Assembly: GCA_045654885.1 (NCBI GenBank)
Contig: JAZOOF010000057.1
Location: 1 to 22,451, forward strand
DNA length: 22,451 nucleotides
Direction of reading: 5' to 3'
DNA from: HGM04593 sp045654885
Lineage (GTDB): Bacteria; Bacteroidota; Bacteroidia; Bacteroidales; Bacteroidaceae
In this document: positions 17,026 through 22,451 of the stretch, piece after piece
How positions within the stretch are numbered: position 1 is the stretch's first letter
Layout: every line of letters begins with the position of its first letter
Translations under genes and position numbers: made by a program
Notes under the pieces: model-generated
The model's database searches: none
The model's input: the letters and a program-made list of their open reading frames with translations, nothing else
Told to the model about the DNA's origin: nothing

Positions 17026-18003
17026 TCATTTGCCTGCCTCCCCTGCAGAATGGCAATCTTGCTCTTTAATAAACTCTGCAATGAGTGATACGAGATGTGG
17101 AATGATTGGAAGGTCGGCATCCCTGTAGGTTGCAAGTTGTGCCATCTGCTGCATGGTGTTGCAATGCTTGAGGACATGGTTCATATCCTTTATGATATAT
17201 AAGGACGATGCGGGATGTGCGGTATGCAGTTTGTCGGCCTCCTCGGTGCCTACCTGAATGTCCTTGTCGCCCTGCAGAATGAGTACGGGGATGTTGAGCT
17301 TGGAAATCTCCTCTGCTGGGTTATAGGCAAACCATGAGATTAGGTAGGGTTGCACGCTGGGGCGGTAGAGAGCAGCGAGGTAGAAGGGTACTTGTTCCAC
17401 GGTGCGTCCTTCAATCAGTTCCTTGCTGATGGCTGCCGACTCCTGCTGTATCTGCATGGGCTGGCCTTGTAGCTGTTTCTCCAGTATCTCGTATGCGGGA
17501 CTTCCGCATCCTGCTATTGAGATGTAGCCTTTTACAGCATTGCTCTTTTGGGCGGCAACCATGCCAATGAGTGAGCCCTCGCTGTGCCCTGCAATAACGA
17601 CTTTGTTGAAGCGGCTGTCTCCGCCGAGTTTGTCGGCCCAGGCTGCGGCATCGTCAATGTAGTGATGGAAACGCAAATCCTCTTCTTTGCTTCCGGCCGC
17701 AGCGCTTTTGCCAATGCCGCGCTTGTCGTAGCGCACAGAGGCGATGCCGTTTTGCGCAAGTTCTCGGGCGAGGTAGAGGAGTGAGTTGTTGGTCATTCCG
17801 CTGCCTATGCTGTTGCCGTCCATGTCGGTGGGGCCGCTGCCGGCAATAATTATTACCACCGGGCATGGTGTGCCGCTATCGGGGAGTATGAGCTTGCCGT
17901 GTATGTCGCCGGTCGGGGTATTGAGGGTAATCTCCTCTTCGCCGGCATAGAGCGTTGTTGCTGTAAGTAGCAGGGTTGCAAAGAGCGTGTACAGGTGTTT
18001 CAT
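17026..18003 (-). CDS. Secreted alpha/beta hydrolase (S33-like esterase/peptidase)
   Basis: A 325-residue alpha/beta-hydrolase. It has a signal peptide (1-20, ending TLYA), an oxyanion-hole-type GSGPTDMDG (55-63), RYDKRGIGKS (91-100), the nucleophile elbow GHSEG (139-143, Ser141), and later an acidic residue in GDKD (245-248) and His276 in DMNH as the likely triad. The pattern fits the serine aminopeptidase S33/Hydrolase_4 group, mostly carboxyl esterases and acyl hydrolases. The leader implies periplasmic or surface action. It lies 84 bp downstream of the TonB-dependent receptor gene, and I see no clear promoter in that gap, so the two may share a transcript. Its substrate is unknown; removal of acyl groups from glycans is one possibility. 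Confidence 0.82.
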   Translation of the reverse strand: MKHLYTLFATLLLTATTLYAGEEEITLNTPTGDIHGKLILPDSGTPCPVVIIIAGSGPTDMDGNSIGSGMTNNSLLYLARELAQNGIASVRYDKRGIGKSAAAGSKEEDLRFHHYIDDAAAWADKLGGDSRFNKVVIAGHSEGSLIGMVAAQKSNAVKGYISIAGCGSPAYEILEKQLQGQPMQIQQESAAISKELIEGRTVEQVPFYLAALYRPSVQPYLISWFAYNPAEEISKLNIPVLILQGDKDIQVGTEEADKLHTAHPASSLYIIKDMNHVLKHCNTMQQMAQLATYRDADLPIIPHLVSLIAEFIKEQDCHSAGEAGK

Positions 18004-18087
18004 GGTTGTGGGGTGGTTGATGGTTTCTGTTTCCGTTCGTGGTTTATATAGTAGATTGCCTTGCTGTTTGGGGCATCATGGCCATTA

Positions 18088-20481
18088 TCAGAACTCCATG
18101 AGCACTCTTGCATTGATGAGACGGCCTGTCAGGTAGTTGGGTACTGCATAATTGTTGTTGTTTATGTCCTTTACCCAATAGTATGAGTTCACGTTGTTGA
18201 TGCCAAGGATGTTGAATGCATCTACTCCCAGCCACACGTTCTTGAACCAGCTGCGCATGCCTGTGCGGTAGTGGCGCTCCTCGTTGTCGAGCAGGCGGTA
18301 GGACATACCTATGTCCACACGGCGGTAGGCCGGTGCGTTGAATACGTGGCGCTCGCGGCCACTGTGTGGCGGGCCAAAGGGCAGGCCGTCGGCATATGTT
18401 CCCTGCAGGCTCATCTTCCAACGGTCTGTGCCGGGGAAAAAATCGGTGAAATAGAGCGAGGCGCAGAAGCGGCTGTTGGTGGGGCGGGGAATCCAGTCAC
18501 CGCCGTTTATGCGCTCCTTGGTGTCCATTACCGAGAAGGTGAGCCATGAGTCGGTGCCGGGCACAAACTCGCCGAACAGTTTCATGTCCAGTCCGGTGGC
18601 GTAGCCCTTGGCGCAGTTCTCGCCATAGTAGACAATGCGCACATTGTCTATGTTATAAGGTATAAGATTGTCGAGCTTCTTGTAATAGGCCTCGGCGGTG
18701 AACTTGAAAGGTCGGTTGTAAATCTTGAAGTGGTAGTCGCAACCAAGCACCACGTGGATAGAGCGCTGTGACTTTATATTCTTGTTCAGTGTAACGGTTG
18801 TTATGCCGTTCACGGTAGTGGTGTCGCGCATCTCCTTATAAAACGGTGTCTGGTAGTAGACTCCTGTGGCAAAACGGAGAGTGAGGTCGTCGCAGAACTT
18901 GGGGATGAGCCCCACGCTTGCGCGTGGCGAAACAATGACCTCGTTGTTCCACTCCCACCACGAGAGGCGCACACCGGCATTCACAGAGATAAGTCCTATG
19001 TTGCTGTTGAACTTGTAGGTGTCCTGCACGTATGCGCTTATGTGGTTGCTTGTGTATGCAGTCTGCGATTTTAGGCTGTATACGGGGCGCAGGCCGCCGT
19101 CACCGGTGACGGGCACATTGTAGCCCAGGGAGTCGCGCAGTTCCCACTCGCGCTGGTTGTCGTTGAACGATTCGCGTTTCCACTCCACACCCCAGCGCAG
19201 GTCATTGCTGCCAAGGTAGTGCTTGCCTGTGAATGACACTGTCTGTACATCGGCTTTCAGATAGTTGCGGGCATGCTCCATGTAGCGTCCCACACCCATT
19301 GTCTGGTCGGTGTTGATTTCGTCGAGCCAGTATTCGCCCATTATGTCATATGTCTCGTCCTCGTTGGTGCGGAAGGCCGATGCCTGCAGGGTGAACTGGT
19401 GGTACTCGTTGGGGGTATAGTTCGCGGATGCTGCTCCAAAGAAGGTGCGGAATATGTCGCTCTCCCATCCGCCGAAGTAGACCTTGAACTGTTTTACGTC
19501 CTCAAGTGTACCGAACGAGGTGGTGCGGTCGCTTGGGGTGAAGTTGTATTTGTTCTGCGATATGTTGCCAATGACGCTCACGTTCAGTTTGTCGGTTATG
19601 CGCCAGTCGATGAATGCCTGGTAGTCGATGAAACTTGGCTTGTACTCGCCCTTTGTGTCGAACGTGCCAAAGAGGTAGCTGTTGCTCTTGTAACGCACTG
19701 AATTTGTTATGCTCACCTTGTCGTTTCCCCAACCCACGTATGCGCTTGCGCCAAGCAGGCTGGCCGAGACGGTGCTCTCGAACTCGCGTGGCTTGCGGTA
19801 GGTGACATCGAGTACCGATGACATCTTGTCGCCATACTTGGCCTCGAAACCTCCGGTGGAGAAAGAGACGGCGCTAACCATGTCGGGATTGAGGAAGCTG
19901 AGTCCCTCCTGCTGTCCGGCACGTATGAGCAGTGGTCTGTATACCTCTATGCCGTTTACATACACGCTGTTCTCGTCGAAATTGCCGCCGCGCACGTTGT
20001 ATTGCGAACTGAGCTCGTTGTGCGAACTCACTCCTGCCTGCGATTTTATCAAATCCTCGATGGCACTGCCGCTTGCCGATGGCTGCAGGCGCAGTTTGCC
20101 GGGCAGTTCAATCTTTTGTGTACTGCCCATCTGCTTCTCGCGGTCTACAACATCCACCTGTTGCAGCGAGATGTTGAGCGACGGCAGCATTACGTTGACC
20201 GTGATTGTGTCGGTGGGACTCTTGAAGGTGCGTTTGCGTGTCTGGTAACCCACCATCGAGTATATGAGTGTCAGGCTGTCCCTGCTCTCGCATGTGAGGG
20301 TGTAGTAGCCGTTGAGGTCGGCGACTGTGCCTTTGGCCTCGCCCTGCACACCAATGCTTGCCACCTCCACCGGGTTGTGGTTCTCGTCGGTGATGCGTCC
20401 TTTGAAGGTGACCTTCTGTGCTGCAGCTCCGGCAATGATGGTGAAAAGCATCAACAGTGTCGTGTATATCCTCAATCTCAT
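18088..20481 (-). CDS. TonB-dependent outer-membrane receptor
   Basis: A 797-residue outer-membrane receptor. A signal peptide (about 1-22) is followed by a carboxypeptidase-regulatory-like beta sandwich (about 24-100), a TonB-box-like LQQVDVVD (106-113), a plug domain (about 130-230, with SQYNVRGGNFDENSVYVNG) and a 22-strand-type barrel ending in ARVLMEF, a C-terminal aromatic sorting signal. Such proteins import large or scarce substrates using TonB energy. It is shorter than SusC proteins (about 1000 residues), and no SusD gene is adjacent, so a glycan-import pair is not indicated; metal chelates, vitamins or peptides are alternatives. It heads the minus-strand block and is divergent from tsaD. 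A weak -7-like TACGTTTA lies on the minus strand (complement of 20528-20535). Confidence 0.9.
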   Translation of the reverse strand: MRLRIYTTLLMLFTIIAGAAAQKVTFKGRITDENHNPVEVASIGVQGEAKGTVADLNGYYTLTCESRDSLTLIYSMVGYQTRKRTFKSPTDTITVNVMLPSLNISLQQVDVVDREKQMGSTQKIELPGKLRLQPSASGSAIEDLIKSQAGVSSHNELSSQYNVRGGNFDENSVYVNGIEVYRPLLIRAGQQEGLSFLNPDMVSAVSFSTGGFEAKYGDKMSSVLDVTYRKPREFESTVSASLLGASAYVGWGNDKVSITNSVRYKSNSYLFGTFDTKGEYKPSFIDYQAFIDWRITDKLNVSVIGNISQNKYNFTPSDRTTSFGTLEDVKQFKVYFGGWESDIFRTFFGAASANYTPNEYHQFTLQASAFRTNEDETYDIMGEYWLDEINTDQTMGVGRYMEHARNYLKADVQTVSFTGKHYLGSNDLRWGVEWKRESFNDNQREWELRDSLGYNVPVTGDGGLRPVYSLKSQTAYTSNHISAYVQDTYKFNSNIGLISVNAGVRLSWWEWNNEVIVSPRASVGLIPKFCDDLTLRFATGVYYQTPFYKEMRDTTTVNGITTVTLNKNIKSQRSIHVVLGCDYHFKIYNRPFKFTAEAYYKKLDNLIPYNIDNVRIVYYGENCAKGYATGLDMKLFGEFVPGTDSWLTFSVMDTKERINGGDWIPRPTNSRFCASLYFTDFFPGTDRWKMSLQGTYADGLPFGPPHSGRERHVFNAPAYRRVDIGMSYRLLDNEERHYRTGMRSWFKNVWLGVDAFNILGINNVNSYYWVKDINNNNYAVPNYLTGRLINARVLMEF

Positions 20482-20619
20482 TCGCTGGTTCTTTTATATA
20501 TTCTTTCTAATAACGCGTTTTTCCCGATAAACGTATGCGAGAGTGCTTTTTTATTTTAGGCTTGTGCACGGTGTGCTCATTGTCTTGGTAAAGGTAGTGA
20601 AATAATGGAAATAAATTAC

Positions 20620-20627
20620 TACCTTTG
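20620..20627 (+). promoter_or_regulatory. -7 box of the tsaD-pncC promoter
   Basis: TACCTTTG is a perfect TAnnTTTG box. Transcription would start around 20634, which excludes the upstream in-frame ATG at 20605 and supports a tsaD start at 20656 (or 20647). No clear -33 element is visible at the expected distance. Confidence 0.6.
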
Positions 20628-20655
20628 TCGTACTTTGCAGCAAAGCATGTTGAAT

Positions 20656-21684
20656 ATGGAAAAGAAAGATGTTTATATATTGGCCATTGAGTCGTCATGC
20701 GATGACACTTCGGCTGCGGTGATGAGAAACGATGTCGTGCTGTCTAATGTTACGGCAAGCCAGGCTGTGCACGAACAGTACGGCGGTGTTGTGCCCGAAC
20801 TTGCTTCGCGTGCTCATGAGCAGAATATTGTTCCTGTTGTCGATGCCGCGCTCAAAAGGGCGGGAATTGAAAAAGAGCAGCTTAGCGCAATTGCTTTCAC
20901 TCGTGGTCCAGGGCTCATGGGCTCATTGCTCGTTGGTGTGTCGTTCGCAAAGGGATTGGCGGCTTCGTTGCGCATTCCCATGATTGAAGTGAACCACTTG
21001 CAGGGGCATATCCTGGCACACTTCATCAAGGAGGATGGGGTAGAGCACCGCGCCCCCGAGTATCCGTTCCTATGTCTCATGGTGTCGGGCGGTAACTCGC
21101 AGATTGTGAAGGTGAACAGCTACAAGGAGATGGAAATCATTGGCCAGACTATTGACGATGCTGCCGGCGAGGCCATGGACAAGTGCGCCAAGGTTATGGG
21201 CTTGGGCTATCCCGGTGGTCCTATAATTGATCGTCTTGCACGTCAGGGCAATCCCGAGGCATATAAGTTCAGCAAGCCTCATATTCCCGGTTTCGATTAC
21301 AGCTTCAGTGGTCTGAAGACTTCGTTCCTCTATACCCTGCGCAAGCTTGTTGCCGAGAACGAGAACTATGTCGAGGAACACAAGGAGGATTTGGCTGCAT
21401 CGTTCGAGGCAACTGTTGTGGCGGTGCTCATGGATAAGCTCTACAAGGCATCAAAGGCTTTGGGTATCAAGCGCATTGCGCTGTCGGGCGGCGTGTCGGC
21501 AAATACGGCGCTTCGTCAGGCTTATGCCGACTATGCCAAGCGTTACAAATGGGATATCTTCATTCCGAAGTTCGGTTTCACAACCGACAATGCTGCAATG
21601 ATTGGAATTGTGGGCTACTACAAGTACCTTGAGGGAGATTTCTGCGCAATGGATTTGCCTGCATTCTCACGTACCACAATATAA
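20656..21684 (+). CDS. tsaD: tRNA N6-adenosine threonylcarbamoyltransferase TsaD
   Basis: A 342-residue TsaD/Kae1/YgjD-family enzyme that transfers threonylcarbamoyl from TC-AMP to A37 of tRNAs reading ANN codons (t6A), working with TsaB and TsaE. The ASKHA-type N-terminus ILAIESSCDDTSAA (8-21), the metal-binding HLQGH (H114, H118), SGGNSQIV, DDAAGEAMDK and the late FTTDNAAM (D311) are all intact. The open frame extends upstream to 20605, but that start lies before the promoter -7 box, and family proteins begin close to the MEKKDVYILAIESS sequence, so I use 20656. The ATG at 20647, adding three residues, is possible. pncC follows after 6 bp in the same operon. Confidence 0.95.
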   Translation: MEKKDVYILAIESSCDDTSAAVMRNDVVLSNVTASQAVHEQYGGVVPELASRAHEQNIVPVVDAALKRAGIEKEQLSAIAFTRGPGLMGSLLVGVSFAKGLAASLRIPMIEVNHLQGHILAHFIKEDGVEHRAPEYPFLCLMVSGGNSQIVKVNSYKEMEIIGQTIDDAAGEAMDKCAKVMGLGYPGGPIIDRLARQGNPEAYKFSKPHIPGFDYSFSGLKTSFLYTLRKLVAENENYVEEHKEDLAASFEATVVAVLMDKLYKASKALGIKRIALSGGVSANTALRQAYADYAKRYKWDIFIPKFGFTTDNAAMIGIVGYYKYLEGDFCAMDLPAFSRTTI

Positions 21685-21690
21685 TATATA

Positions 21691-22197
21691 ATGTATATGT
21701 CTTGCCCCAATGATGTCCATGCCTTGGCAGAAAGGCTTATTGCTCTGCTCAATGAGCACTCGCTGACTATTGCAACAGCCGAGAGTTGTACCGGTGGTTC
21801 AGTGTCTCAGGCTCTGACATCGGTTGCCGGTTGTTCGTCGGTTATGCGCGGTGCTGTAGTGGCCTATCATAACGATGTGAAGAGTGCGGTACTTGGAGTG
21901 TTGCCCGGTACGTTGGCGACAGTGGGCGCGGTGAGCGAAGATGTTGTGTGTCAGATGGTTTGCGGCGTGGCGCGCCTGATGGCGACCGACTGTGCCATTG
22001 CTACATCCGGTATTGCCGGGCCGGGTGGCGGGACGGCCGAAAAACCTGTCGGTACTGTATGGTTGGCGGTGAAAGCGGGTGACGTAGTGAAGGCGAAAAA
22101 ACTGCAGTTGTGCGATGCCGGCCGTTTGCAGAACGTGGCCAATGCGACGTATGAAGCTCTGCGTTTTATGTATGAAACGCTGCTTGAGGTAAAATGA
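21691..22197 (+). CDS. pncC: Nicotinamide-nucleotide amidohydrolase (PncC, CinA C-terminal family)
   Basis: A 168-residue stand-alone CinA C-terminal domain. The signature TAESCTGG (29-36), SGIAGPGGGT (106-115) and KPVGTVW (118-124) are complete. The family deamidates NMN to NaMN in the pyridine-nucleotide salvage cycle. The N-terminal molybdopterin-like domain of full-length CinA is absent, so it is the short PncC form rather than CinA proper. The first ATG (21691) gives MYMSCPND; the ATG at 21697 would remove only two residues. The 6-bp gap after tsaD implies co-transcription. I see no convincing terminator hairpin before the rpmB promoter. Confidence 0.9.
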   Translation: MYMSCPNDVHALAERLIALLNEHSLTIATAESCTGGSVSQALTSVAGCSSVMRGAVVAYHNDVKSAVLGVLPGTLATVGAVSEDVVCQMVCGVARLMATDCAIATSGIAGPGGGTAEKPVGTVWLAVKAGDVVKAKKLQLCDAGRLQNVANATYEALRFMYETLLEVK

Positions 22198-22248
22198 TGA
22201 CATTGTGGTCGTCTATTTTGCTAAAAAAGAAAAATAATTATGTTTTTG

Positions 22249-22280
22249 TTTGCAAGGTTGTGTAAAATCGTATATCTTTG
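22249..22280 (+). promoter_or_regulatory. Promoter of rpmB
   Basis: TTTG (22249-22252), a 20-bp spacer and TATCTTTG (22273-22280) give an essentially consensus Bacteroidota promoter, the best in the window, as expected for a ribosomal protein gene. The A-rich leader is about 45 bases. Confidence 0.85.
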
Positions 22281-22329
22281 CACTCTGTTTTGAGTAGGTA
22301 TCAAAAGAATAACAAAAAAATATATAGAG

Positions 22330-22451
22330 ATGTCTAAGATTTGTCAAATCACCGGTAAGAAAGCTATGGTGGGTAACAATGTTTCACACTCAAACAGAAA
22401 GACAAAGCGTCTTTTCAATGTGAACTTGTTCAAGAAGAAATTCTTCTATGT
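22330..22451 (+). CDS. rpmB: 50S ribosomal protein L28 (5' part)
   Basis: Forty codons are visible before the window ends. MSKICQITGKKAMVGNNVSH followed by NRKTKRLFNVNLFKKKF is the conserved start of bacterial L28, a basic protein of the large ribosomal subunit. About half of the usual length of roughly 80 residues is present. The frame is open to the end of the window. In Bacteroidota the gene usually continues into rpmG (L33), which would lie to the right. Confidence 0.95.
   Translation, partial: MSKICQITGKKAMVGNNVSHSNRKTKRLFNVNLFKKKFFY

Noticed and set aside
18088..20481. SusC of a polysaccharide utilisation locus
   Set aside because: The protein is too short for typical SusC, and no SusD-like gene is next to it; the GH89 gene also has its own promoter.
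1..22451. CRISPR array, tRNA or rRNA genes, or a prophage
   Set aside because: I saw no regularly spaced direct repeats, no cloverleaf-like or ribosomal RNA sequence, and no phage structural or integrase genes.

Overview
The window looks like chromosomal DNA of a Bacteroidota member, probably order Bacteroidales (Bacteroides/Prevotella-like). The evidence is: repeated Bacteroidota-type promoters (-7 box TAnnTTTG, with a TTTG/TTG -33 box about 18-20 bp upstream); the order tsaD - pncC (cinA-type) - rpmB with an L28 protein typical of the phylum; a TonB-dependent receptor with a carboxypeptidase-regulatory-like N-terminus; a secreted glycosidase with a type IX-secretion-like tail; and the end of an ISAon1/ISL3-like transposase. 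The species cannot be fixed from this sequence.

Layout. (1) 1-141: right end of an insertion sequence, entering from outside the window. (2) 209-3286, minus strand: a tight operon of three glycosyltransferases (two GT2, then one GT-B/GT4-like). (3) 3287-3488: divergent promoter region holding a 12-bp perfect palindrome. (4) 3489-8342, plus strand: Wzx-type polysaccharide flippase, a secreted M23 metallopeptidase translationally coupled to it by an ATGA overlap, and a secreted C69 (PepD-like) dipeptidase. (5) 8446-10185: phosphoglucomutase/phosphomannomutase with its own strong promoter. (6) 10186-10492: hairpin-rich intergenic region ending in a terminator, then a promoter and a 5'UTR hairpin. 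(7) 10493-12400: long-chain acyl-CoA synthetase. (8) 12405-12446: a 19-bp-stem bidirectional terminator closing the convergent pair. (9) 12463-20481, minus strand: TonB-dependent receptor, secreted alpha/beta hydrolase, and a very large secreted GH89 alpha-N-acetylglucosaminidase with its own promoter. (10) 20482-22451, plus strand: tsaD, pncC and the start of rpmB.

How the genes fit together. The glycosyltransferases and the divergent flippase form a plausible surface-glycan assembly unit: sugars are added to a lipid carrier in the cytoplasm, then flipped across the inner membrane. The phosphosugar mutase could feed sugar phosphates to it. The coupled M23 enzyme and the C69 peptidase act outside the cytoplasm on peptide substrates. 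The minus-strand block (receptor, hydrolase, GH89 enzyme) suggests nutrient capture and host-glycan (GlcNAc-alpha-linked) breakdown, but no SusD partner is present, so it is not a classical polysaccharide utilisation locus. The last block is housekeeping (tRNA t6A, NAD salvage, ribosome).

I did not find a clearly undescribed system. The most interesting points are the multidomain GH89 enzyme and the perfect palindrome inside its promoter spacer, the palindrome between the divergent glycan operons, the flippase-peptidase coupling, and the structured pgm/acyl-CoA-synthetase intergenic region.
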